From contig VBJE01000278.1 of the NCBI GenBank assembly GCA_005879675.1, positions 1 to 6,340 on the forward strand: a stretch of DNA of 6,340 nucleotides, given 5' to 3'. The position numbers and the translations under genes are program-made. The notes below the pieces were generated by a model. That model was not told the DNA's origin and did no database searches. It saw nothing but the letters and a program-made list of their open reading frames with translations. The stretch's first letter is position 1. Every line of letters begins with the position of its first letter. Below are positions 1 through 5,417 of the stretch, piece by piece. This DNA is from Chloroflexota bacterium (GTDB taxonomy: Bacteria > Chloroflexota > Dormibacteria > Dormibacterales > Dormibacteraceae).

Positions 1-240
1 ACGCCCGCCTACCAGAGCCGGCTGCAAGGCGAGGGTGACAGCGTGTTCGCGCTCGAGGTGCCGCTCTGGAGCAAGTACCGATACCTGGGACAGGACCGCA
101 ACATCGCGCTGTTCGAGCTGACGGTCAACGGTCGCGTCGACGCCACGGTCTACAACCCTCCGGTGATGCACGTGATCATGGCCGTCTACCTGGACATCGC
201 CGGCCGGGTCGACCATGCGAAGGCGGCGACGCCGAGCTAG
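1..240 (+). CDS. 3' end of an unrecognised protein (5' truncated by window edge)
   Basis: An open frame runs from the first base to a TAG at 238-240 and gives 79 C-terminal residues; the true start lies outside the window. Third codon positions are almost all G/C, so this is coding. The visible part alternates hydrophobic and polar residues in a beta-strand-like way (for example FALEVPLW, then IALFELTVNGRVDATVYNPP). It ends in a hydrophobic helix-like stretch (VMHVIMAVYLDIAG) and a short charged tail. There is no signal, metal or nucleotide motif that I can name, and I do not recognise the family. The stop codon overlaps the stop of the convergent Nudix gene, which shows how tightly the two genes are packed. 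No terminator hairpin is visible at the junction. Confidence 0.75.
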   Translation, partial: TPAYQSRLQGEGDSVFALEVPLWSKYRYLGQDRNIALFELTVNGRVDATVYNPPVMHVIMAVYLDIAGRVDHAKAATPS

Positions 241-722
241 CGACCCAGCGTTTCCTCGAGCCGGTCGACGAAGGTTCGCTGCCCTTCGACGAGCATCCGC
301 CGCGCCTGCTCGAGGTCGAACCAGCCGGCCCTGTCCACCTCCGGGAACGGCTGCTTCCGGCCCGAGCGGGGAGGCCACTCCATCTCGAACGTCATGCTGC
401 TGATCGAGCCGGGGTCGAGGTCGCCGCGAGCTGCCCATGCGTGCACGATCTTGCCGCCCGCCTGGCGCACGGAGCCGAGCGGAATGAGCTCGCCGTCCGG
501 GGCGTCGATGCCGAGCTCCTCGCGGAACTCTCTCCGAGCGACCTCGATGGGCGTCTCGTCGGGCTCGATCTCGCCTTTCGGGATCGACCACGCGCCCTCG
601 TCGCGCTTCTTCCAGAACGGCCCGCCGGGGTGCACCAGGAGCACCTCAGGCTTGCCCTCGCGCACCCTGTGGAGGAGCAGTCCCGCGCTCTGAGCGGCAG
701 GGCGGCTGCGCGATCGCCTCAT
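237..722 (-). CDS. NUDIX hydrolase, COG4119-like predicted NTP pyrophosphohydrolase
   Basis: This is a 161-residue Nudix hydrolase, predicted to cleave a nucleoside diphosphate linked to another moiety in the cytoplasm with Mg2+. The Nudix box lies at residues 50-72 and matches GX5EX7REUXEEXGU at every position: G50, E56, R64-E65, E68-E69, G71. The metal-binding glutamates are therefore all present. The flanking motifs SAGLLLHR (12-19), LLVHPGGPFW (28-37) and GAWSIPKGE (43-51) are typical of the COG4119 group, whose physiological substrate is not established. The ATG at 720-722 is chosen because the Nudix fold begins about 12 residues later. The same frame stays open to a GTG at 914, but that extension has no family character and is antisense to another coding remnant. 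The Shine-Dalgarno is poor, and a TATAGC hexamer at 735-740 could be its -10. It is convergent with the upstream gene, and the stop codons overlap. Confidence 0.93.
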   Translation of the reverse strand: MRRSRSRPAAQSAGLLLHRVREGKPEVLLVHPGGPFWKKRDEGAWSIPKGEIEPDETPIEVARREFREELGIDAPDGELIPLGSVRQAGGKIVHAWAARGDLDPGSISSMTFEMEWPPRSGRKQPFPEVDRAGWFDLEQARRMLVEGQRTFVDRLEETLGR

Positions 723-741
723 CGTCAAGCAAACGCTATAG

Positions 742-761
742 TGCCCGCGGAGGGCATTTTT
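742..761 (+). terminator. Small inverted repeat followed by T5: possible intrinsic terminator or operator
   Basis: TGCCC (742-746) and GGGCA (752-756) form a 5-bp stem with loop GCGGA. TTTTT at 757-761 follows directly, the layout of a weak intrinsic terminator read on the plus strand. No plus-strand gene ends just upstream, so it could instead stop antisense transcription coming from the Nudix region. It could also be an operator, because it abuts the likely -10 of the minus-strand Nudix gene (735-740). The stem is short and chance occurrence is possible. Confidence 0.3.
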
Positions 762-780
762 GGAACAGGCTAGATGCCCC

Positions 781-918
781 GTGCTCGTCGGCCGGGATGA
801 CGAGCTGCAGACCCTCGTCCGCTCGCTCGGCTCCTCAGGCGCGGAGCAGACGCAGTTCGTCCTCCTCATGGGCGAGGCAGGCGTCGGCAAGACCCGCCCG
901 GCTCGCGAGCTCACCTAG
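781..918 (+). pseudogene. N-terminal remnant of an AAA/LuxR-type (LAL) regulator ATPase
   Basis: A GTG at 781 opens 45 codons that stop at TAG 916-918. The peptide begins LVGRDDELQTLVRSL and reaches FVLLMGEAGVGKTR, an intact P-loop (Walker A, GEAGVGKT, residues 31-38). This is the usual N-terminus of the AAA_16 ATPase domain in large LuxR-family (LAL) regulators and adenylate-cyclase-like ATPases, which usually run to about 900 or more residues. Here the reading frame ends about 7 residues after the Walker A. The last residues (RPARELT) already depart from the usual R-L-x-x-E-L, and glutamate dehydrogenase starts 68 bases later. I therefore read it as a decayed gene start, not a functional small protein. 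A translated microprotein cannot be excluded from sequence alone. Confidence 0.65.
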
Positions 919-923
919 TCAAT

Positions 924-942
924 CGTCCCCAAGGCGGGGACG
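924..942. other. Hairpin in the leader region of glutamate dehydrogenase
   Basis: CGTCCCC (924-930) and GGGGACG (936-942) form a perfect 7-bp stem with the five-base loop AAGGC. No T-tract follows. It lies just after the stop of the regulator remnant and about 33 bases before the glutamate dehydrogenase ribosome binding site. It could be a leftover factor-independent stop for the remnant or part of the gdh leader. Function is not determined. Confidence 0.35.
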
Positions 943-974
943 CCGGCGCATGATGGTGAGCAGCTACCCGCGAA

Positions 975-981
975 GAGGAGG
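975..981 (+). promoter_or_regulatory. Strong ribosome binding site for glutamate dehydrogenase
   Basis: GAGGAGG, five bases before the ATG at 987, is close to a perfect anti-16S match. It fixes the start codon and is the best Shine-Dalgarno in the window. Confidence 0.8.
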
Positions 982-986
982 CTCGA

Positions 987-2216
987 ATGGGCGAAGAGGG
1001 CGCCTACGGGCGTTTCTGCGCCACGGTCGACGCTGCGTCGGCCGCGGCCGGTGTCACGGACCAATCGTTGCTCGAGAGGATCAAGCGACCCGAGCGCGTG
1101 CACGAGGTCACCATCCCGCTCGTTCGCGACGACGGCAGCCGCGAGCTTTTGACCGGTTACCGCGTCCAGCACAGCTCGGCGCGCGGACCCTACAAGGGCG
1201 GCATCCGCTACCACCCCAATGTCAGTCTCGACGAGGTCAAGGCGCTGGCCGGGTGGATGAGCATCAAGACCGCGGTGGTCAACATCCCGATGGGCGGAGG
1301 CAAGGGAGGCATCACTGTCGATCCGCATTTGCTGTCTCCGCAGGAGCTCGAAGCGCTGACGCGCGCGTACACCGAGCGCATCTGGCGCGTGATCGGCCCG
1401 CTCGTCGACATCCCCGCGCCTGACGTCAACACCGACGCCCGGATCATGGACTGGGTCGCCGATGAGTTCGGCCGCCAGTCAGGCCTGGCCGACCCCGCCG
1501 TGGTGACAGGCAAGACGGTCGAGCACGGCGGCTCTCTCGGACGCGACAAGGCGACCGCGCGTGGCGGTTTCGACGTGCTCGAGGCGGCCCTCAACGCGGC
1601 GCACGAGGACCTTCGCGGCAAGCGGGTGGCCATCCAGGGTTTCGGCAACGCCGGCGCGAACGCCGCGCTGCTGCTGAATGAGGCGGGAGCCCTCATCGTC
1701 GCCGCCTCGGACTCGACCGCCTCGCTGGTCGCGCCGGCGGGTCTTCCGGTCGAAGAGCTGATCGCATACAAGGCTCGCGGCGCGCACTTCTGCGACTGGA
1801 CGACGTTCGAGAGGAAGCGGCTCGAAGGCCAGATCGAAGCCGAGAACGCGGAGCGGGTGAGCGCGCGCTGGATCGTCGAGCTCGCCAACGGTCCGACGAC
1901 GCCCGACGCCGACGCGGTGCTTGCGCGGCGCGGCGTGCACGTGCTGCCGGACATCCTGGCCAACGCCGGCGGCGTGGTGGTGAGCTACTTCGAGTGGGTG
2001 CAGGACCTGCACTCGGAGCGCTGGCTGCTCGAGGAGGTCGAGGCGCGGCTCGCCGTCGTCATGCGCCGCGCGTACGACGCCGTGACCACGCTTGCAGCCG
2101 AAAAGGGAATCTCGATGCGGCTCGCCGCCTACGCCGTCGCCCTGCAGCGCATCGCGACCGCGATCGGCGAAGGCGAGAAGACTCCGCGGCGAAGCGTCAG
2201 CACGATGATCCTCTGA
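987..2216 (+). CDS. gdhA: Glutamate dehydrogenase (small hexameric type, Glu/Leu/Phe/Val dehydrogenase family)
   Basis: This 409-residue cytoplasmic enzyme interconverts glutamate with 2-oxoglutarate and ammonia using NAD(P), linking carbon and nitrogen metabolism. The N-terminal substrate domain carries PYKGGIRYHP (K70), MSIK (K94) and the catalytic lysine motif GGGKGG (K106), with the catalytic aspartate D146 in PAPDVNT. The Rossmann coenzyme domain follows GGSLGRDKATARGG (181-194) and has GFGNAG at 218-223, then ELANGPTTPDAD (298-309) and ILANAGGVVVSYFEW (323-337). The lysine in PYKGG (K70) and the serine in VVSYFEW (S333) match positions that hold the glutamate side-chain carboxylate in characterised enzymes, so glutamate is favoured over leucine, phenylalanine or valine. 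NAD versus NADP preference cannot be decided by eye. The length is normal for the hexameric class. The ATG is fixed by GAGGAGG five bases upstream. It is followed after 14 bases by a small helical protein gene on the same strand. Confidence 0.97.
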   Translation: MGEEGAYGRFCATVDAASAAAGVTDQSLLERIKRPERVHEVTIPLVRDDGSRELLTGYRVQHSSARGPYKGGIRYHPNVSLDEVKALAGWMSIKTAVVNIPMGGGKGGITVDPHLLSPQELEALTRAYTERIWRVIGPLVDIPAPDVNTDARIMDWVADEFGRQSGLADPAVVTGKTVEHGGSLGRDKATARGGFDVLEAALNAAHEDLRGKRVAIQGFGNAGANAALLLNEAGALIVAASDSTASLVAPAGLPVEELIAYKARGAHFCDWTTFERKRLEGQIEAENAERVSARWIVELANGPTTPDADAVLARRGVHVLPDILANAGGVVVSYFEWVQDLHSERWLLEEVEARLAVVMRRAYDAVTTLAAEKGISMRLAAYAVALQRIATAIGEGEKTPRRSVSTMIL

Positions 2217-2218
2217 CG

Positions 2219-2230
2219 TAACGTGGTGTC
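2219..2230 (+). promoter_or_regulatory. Possible -10 hexamer for a leaderless transcript of the 104-aa gene
   Basis: TAACGT (2219-2224) fits TANNNT and ends six bases before the ATG at 2231, the spacing seen for leaderless transcripts in high-GC bacteria. No convincing -35 is visible, and the only Shine-Dalgarno candidate is a weak GTGGTG. Read-through from glutamate dehydrogenase is the alternative. Confidence 0.25.
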
Positions 2231-2545
2231 ATGGCACGCGAGGAAAGCAAGCAGGCGTGGAACCGGTTCGAGTCGGACATCCAGGGACTTGCGGGTGAGC
2301 TGAAGCGGCACTATCGCGATTCGGCCGATGCGAAGAACACCGCCGAGCTGAATCGATCTCTCGAGCAGCTGCGGCAGGCGGCCGAGTCGGTGTTCAAATC
2401 GCTCGAGAGCGCGACCCAGGATCCCGAGCTACGCACCAGGACCAAGGAGACCGCGCGCTCGTTTGGATCGGCCCTCGGCGAAACGTTCCGCGACGTCAGC
2501 GACGAGATCGAAAAGGCGCTGAGGAAAGCACCGCCCGGGCGGTAG
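2231..2545 (+). CDS. Small all-helical hypothetical protein downstream of glutamate dehydrogenase
   Basis: A 104-residue, highly charged, cysteine-free protein with no signal peptide or membrane segment, so probably cytoplasmic. Residues 4-28, 32-62 and 66-100 look like three amphipathic helices rich in E, K, R, A and L, with heptad-like spacing (for example LNRSLEQLRQAAESVFKSLE). The last helix holds repeated F/L positions (SFGSALGETFRDVSDEIEKAL). It may form a helical bundle or coiled coil. I do not recognise a named family and assign no function. Its start lies 14 bases after the glutamate dehydrogenase stop, so co-transcription is likely, and the Shine-Dalgarno is poor. Codon third positions are G/C-rich, which supports coding. 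It ends six bases from the stop of the convergent protease gene. Confidence 0.82.
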   Translation: MAREESKQAWNRFESDIQGLAGELKRHYRDSADAKNTAELNRSLEQLRQAAESVFKSLESATQDPELRTRTKETARSFGSALGETFRDVSDEIEKALRKAPPGR

Positions 2546-2568
2546 CCGCGCTCAGGCCGCGGGCGGTG
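2529..2568. terminator. Inverted repeat spanning both stop codons of convergent genes: candidate bidirectional terminator
   Basis: CACCGCCCG (2529-2537) is perfectly complementary to CGGGCGGTG (2560-2568). The arms enclose 22 bases that include the plus-strand stop (2543-2545) and the minus-strand stop (2552-2554). The left arm also lies within a perfect 14-base palindrome, ACCGCCCGGGCGGT (2530-2543), giving two mutually exclusive folds. There is no T-tract on either strand, so a U-less hairpin terminator would have to be assumed. Confidence 0.4.
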
Positions 2569-3680
2569 ACGGCGGCGACGGCGGCGGGCCCGCGCTCCGC
2601 GCCTGCATGACCGTCAGCACGCGGGCCACGTCGGCGGGGGAGAGGATGCCGACGAGCTGGCCTCTGTCGAACACGAGCACCCGCTGCTCGATGCCGGCCC
2701 CGATGCGCTGGATCAAAGCCGACAGGTCTTCTCGCGGATTCGTGGTCGGCACCTGGGCGATTGGTCGCGCCACGTCCTTCAGGTGCTTTTCGGCCCGCTC
2801 CCCCCGCGGCATGCGCACGAGGTCCGACAGGCGGACGACGCCCGTGAGCTGGCCCGACGCCTCATGAACAGGGTAGGTGGTGAAGCTGTGGCTGGGGGCG
2901 ATCGAATCGAGGAACGTCTCGACGGTGACCCAGTCGGGAAGCGTCACCACAGGCGAGGTCATGGCCGCCGAGACCGGAACCGACCGTAGGAATGTCCGGA
3001 CCGTCGACCCGGCTTCTTCTGACGCTCCCGCGGAGAGGAGAAACCAGCCGATGAACGCGATCCATATCCCGCTGGCCACCTGGCCCAGGAAGAGCTCGAG
3101 CGCACCTGCCGCGATCATCAGGTAAGCGAACACCCGCCCGACGCGGACAGCGTTGTGGACGCCACTCTGCCGGCTGCCTGATCTCCACCACAACAACGAG
3201 CTGAGGAGCCTGCCGCCGTCGAGCGGAAACGCGGGCACGAGGTTGAACAGCCCCAGCGCGACGTTGACAAACGTGAGCCAGCTGAACAGGTCGGAGACCA
3301 GGGCGTTTCCCTGCGTCACCAGCGCGACGGCGAAGGCGACCGCGCCCACGACGAAGCTGGTCAATGGGCCGGCCGCTGGGGGGCTCGCCCTCGAGCCTTG
3401 ACACGCCGCCGAACAGCCAGAGGGTGATGCCGGCGACCTTGATGCCGTGGCCGCGCGCGACCAGGGCGTGCGACAGCTCGTGCGCCAACAGCGACACGTA
3501 GAAAAGGATGGCGCCGCCGACGGCGGCCGCCCAGTAGACGGCAGCGCCATACCCGGGTGCGTCAGGTGGCAGCACGGCTGTGGCCAGCGTCCACGTGACA
3601 AGGGCGAAGATGAAGATCAGGCTCCAGTTGAATCCGACGTCGATGCCGAACAGCCGCCCGAGCCGGATGCTGGAGGTCAC
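2552..3680 (-). pseudogene. Site-2 protease (M50, Rip3-like) with two CBS domains, split by a frameshift
   Basis: Two overlapping minus-strand frames make one protein. The first starts at GTG 3678-3680 and carries about 102 genuine residues: an N-terminal hydrophobic segment (19-36), a second (46-66), the zinc motif HELSH (67-71) and LWLFGGVSRLEGEPPS. The second resumes near 3376 with AAGPLTSFVVG and continues to a TGA at 2552-2554. It holds the third zinc-ligand motif FNLVPAFPLDGGR (aspartate codon at 3218-3220), further membrane segments, then two CBS domains (the first beginning VPVSAAMTSPVVTLP, the second LKDVARPIAQVPT) and a Pro/Ser-rich tail. Members of this family cleave membrane-bound anti-sigma factors or similar substrates, and CBS domains usually sense adenine nucleotides. 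Compared from memory with mycobacterial Rip3, about nine residues ahead of the conserved AGP are missing, so a deletion of about 26 bp explains both the gap and the phase change. Without a full-length product it is likely inactive, unless the break is a sequence error. Confidence 0.88.
3365..3384 (-). other. Frameshift/deletion junction inside the site-2 protease gene
   Basis: Reading on the minus strand, the correct frame before the junction ends GEPPS (codons down to about 3375). The correct frame after it begins AAGPLTS (from 3376 downward) and is offset by one base. The site contains a run of six C on the minus strand (3378-3383) and the palindrome GGCCGGCC (3367-3374), both of which favour replication slippage or sequencing error. 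The phase requires a missing length of 3n+2 bases or one extra base. Confidence 0.75.
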
Positions 3681-3705
3681 GCTGTTGGGAGTCTAAACGG
3701 GCTCG

Positions 3706-3734
3706 TTGCTCCAAGGTCCGCGCCCTGATACGTT
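3706..3734 (+). promoter_or_regulatory. Candidate sigma-70-type promoter for the secreted propeller gene
   Basis: TTGCTC (3706-3711) and TACGTT (3729-3734) are separated by exactly 17 bases in the intergenic region shared with the divergent protease gene. Each box matches consensus at three of six positions, including the TTG and TA...T bases that matter most. Transcription would start near 3741, just before the leader hairpin. On the other strand, TAGACT (3690-3695) ends nine bases before the protease GTG, but it has no clear -35. Confidence 0.3.
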
Positions 3735-3744
3735 GATGGTGGCT

Positions 3745-3767
3745 GCGGGGTCGCCCCGCGAAATTTT
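3745..3767 (+). promoter_or_regulatory. Leader hairpin followed by AAATTTT before the secreted propeller gene
   Basis: GCGGGG (3745-3750) and CCCCGC (3754-3759) form a perfect 6-bp stem with a three-base TCG loop, followed by GAAATTTT (3760-3767). A G-rich ribosome binding site (GGGGGTG, 3768-3774) comes five bases before the ATG. If the predicted promoter is right, the hairpin sits at the very 5' end of the mRNA. It may stabilise the mRNA or act as a weak attenuator. Confidence 0.4.
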
Positions 3768-3779
3768 GGGGGTGCGGAA

Positions 3780-5372
3780 ATGAAGAGAGCTCGACGTGGT
3801 CTGCTGGCAATCGCCGGCGCCGTCTCGGTCATCGCCGCGGCGGTCGGGTCCTCTCCAGGCGCGGTGGCCGCCGGCGCACCGGGGTACAGCGTCGTCGACG
3901 TCGGCGCTTACGGCGGCGAGCCCTCGATCGTCTCTGACAACGCCGGCCTGCTGTACGACACGACGCCCAGCGGCGGCACCATCACTTACACGTCCACGAA
4001 CCGGGGCGTGTCCTGGAGCCAGGTGACCACCGCCGACCCCAACAGCGGAGACGACTGCCTGGCCACGGATCAGTCGAATGCCGTGTACCTGTGCAACCTG
4101 GCCGGCAGCGAGGGGGTCGCCCCACTGCAGGCCGACGTCTGGAAGTCGGTCAACCACGGCGCGAGCTGGACGCATGGCGCGGGCGCGCTGCCGCAATGCG
4201 CCACGAGCTGCAGCCCCTTCGGGGTCGACCGCGACTGGCTCGCGGCATCCATCCTGCCTCCGGCCAGGTCCACGAACCAGGCCGAGGTCGTGCTGATGTA
4301 CCACGACTTCTATGGTCCGAACCAGATCTGGGTCAACATCTCGCATGACGGAGGCGCGACGTTCGGCGCACCGCAAGAGGTGCTGGCCGCCCCGGCGGTG
4401 ACGCCCGGCGCGGTCAGCGGCACGCTCATCGCCCAGGGCTACACGTTCTGCAACACGGTCCCGGCGGGCGTCGGCATCGCGCCGCCAGGCACGCCCCACG
4501 CCGGCCGGATCTTCGTGGCGTGGATCGCCGCCGACCTGGCCCAGAACGCGACCGGATGCAACGTCACGATGCTGCAGTCGTTCCACACGATGTGGGTCTC
4601 CTACTCCGATGACAACGGCGCGACCTGGACGCCGCAGCAGGCGTTCGACGCGGGCTTCGGCCATGACACCTCGACGCCGTTCGTCGCCTTCACGCTCGAT
4701 TCCGCCGGCAACCCCTACTTCGGCTTGACCGTGAACCTCAACTCCAACCCCGCGACATGCTCCGCCGAGTCGACCGCGGGCACCGTCCAGTCCGACACGT
4801 CCTGCGAGTACGACATGTATGTCGTCTGGTCGAGCAACGGAGGCGCGACGTGGGATGGAGGCGGCGGGCTCATCCCGGGCAGCGCAGCGACGGCGTATCG
4901 CGTCAACCCGGTGAGCGAGCGCGGCACGCACTTCTTCCCGGCCATCGCCGCCGGCCGGCCGGGCCAGGTCGACGTGGCCTACCTGCGCACGACCACGATC
5001 CTGCCGACCGACCCCTTTGGCAAGGCCGACCCCGGGGGCTGCGGCGGGCCCGGGCCGGCCAACGGCAACCCGCCGACCTATCCGCCGGCCTGCAGCTGGA
5101 ACCTGTATGCGGCGCAGTCGGTCAACCTGACGGCCCTTCCGGGCGCAGCGACCTGGGCGGTGTCGCAGATCACGACCACGCCGATGCACGTCGGCGACAT
5201 CTGCAACCTGGGCATCTTCTGCCTTGCGCCGAGCTCGAACCGCAACCTGCTCGACTTCATCTCCGAGACCCTGGACCCGAAGGGCTGCGCCCACATCGCG
5301 TACGCCGACGACAACACGGTCAACAGGATGAGGGCGGCCAACCAGACCTCTGGCAACTGCCTCAAGAGGTAG
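3780..5372 (+). CDS. Secreted Asp-box (BNR) beta-propeller protein, sialidase-like fold
   Basis: A 530-residue exported protein. Residues 1-30 form a Sec signal peptide: MKRARR, a hydrophobic core, then AVA at 28-30 before AGAPG. Five Asp-box motifs of the S-x-D/N-x-G-x-T/S-W/F type lie at 72-79 (STNRGVSW), 123-130 (SVNHGASW), 188-195 (SHDGGATF), 276-283 (SDDNGATW) and 351-358 (SSNGGATW). They are spaced 51-88 residues apart, as blades of a sialidase-like propeller are. Residues about 380-530 carry further blade-like strands without full Asp-boxes (HFFPAIA, VDVAYLR, CAHIAYADD). Fourteen cysteines, an even number and several in close pairs, suggest disulfides outside the cytoplasm. I see no FRIP-type arginine motif, so sialidase activity should not be assumed. 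There is no sorting signal or C-terminal membrane anchor, so it is probably released or held non-covalently. The ATG has a G-rich ribosome binding site at 3768-3774. It is divergent from the broken protease gene, and a strong hairpin follows its stop. Confidence 0.9.
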   Translation: MKRARRGLLAIAGAVSVIAAAVGSSPGAVAAGAPGYSVVDVGAYGGEPSIVSDNAGLLYDTTPSGGTITYTSTNRGVSWSQVTTADPNSGDDCLATDQSNAVYLCNLAGSEGVAPLQADVWKSVNHGASWTHGAGALPQCATSCSPFGVDRDWLAASILPPARSTNQAEVVLMYHDFYGPNQIWVNISHDGGATFGAPQEVLAAPAVTPGAVSGTLIAQGYTFCNTVPAGVGIAPPGTPHAGRIFVAWIAADLAQNATGCNVTMLQSFHTMWVSYSDDNGATWTPQQAFDAGFGHDTSTPFVAFTLDSAGNPYFGLTVNLNSNPATCSAESTAGTVQSDTSCEYDMYVVWSSNGGATWDGGGGLIPGSAATAYRVNPVSERGTHFFPAIAAGRPGQVDVAYLRTTTILPTDPFGKADPGGCGGPGPANGNPPTYPPACSWNLYAAQSVNLTALPGAATWAVSQITTTPMHVGDICNLGIFCLAPSSNRNLLDFISETLDPKGCAHIAYADDNTVNRMRAANQTSGNCLKR

Positions 5373-5383
5373 GGTGCGTGATC

Positions 5384-5412
5384 GTGGGGGAGCCCGTTTG
5401 CGGCTCCCCCAC
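5384..5412 (+). terminator. Strong 11-bp hairpin after the secreted propeller gene (U-less terminator candidate)
   Basis: GTGGGGGAGCC (5384-5394) and GGCTCCCCCAC (5402-5412) pair perfectly over 11 bp with a seven-base loop CGTTTGC. The hairpin starts 12 bases after the propeller stop codon. No T-tract follows, so it fits the U-less class proposed for high-GC bacteria. Only 17 bases separate it from the htpX start, so it could also serve as an mRNA processing or stability element between co-transcribed genes. Confidence 0.65.
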
Positions 5413-5417
5413 CGGGG

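Noticed and set aside
774..800. ATG at 774 as the start of the regulator remnant.
   Set aside because: It is in a different frame and stops at 798. The frame with LVGRDDEL and GEAGVGKT starts with GTG at 781.
723..914. Extended start (GTG at 914) for the Nudix gene, adding 64 residues.
   Set aside because: The added part is antisense to the Walker A remnant, is Ser/Pro/Arg-rich and has no Nudix character. The conserved domain begins just after the ATG at 722.
797..1423. Plus-strand 208-codon frame overlapping the regulator remnant and the start of glutamate dehydrogenase.
   Set aside because: It is an Arg/Ser-rich out-of-frame translation of two better-supported frames.
1208..2012. Long minus-strand frames inside glutamate dehydrogenase (1208-1963 and 1479-2012).
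   Set aside because: They are antisense to a fully conserved enzyme, have no recognisable motifs, and contain Ser/Arg/Pro-rich shadow composition.
2552..3601. Reading the protease as a complete 349-residue protein starting at 3601.
   Set aside because: The first 75 or so residues are a wrong-frame translation of the HELSH half. A site-2 protease without its HExxH motif would be non-functional.
3780..5372. Calling the propeller protein a sialidase and giving it a gene symbol.
   Set aside because: Asp-boxes occur in many unrelated propellers, and I see no FRIP motif or other active-site signature that would support the enzymatic claim.
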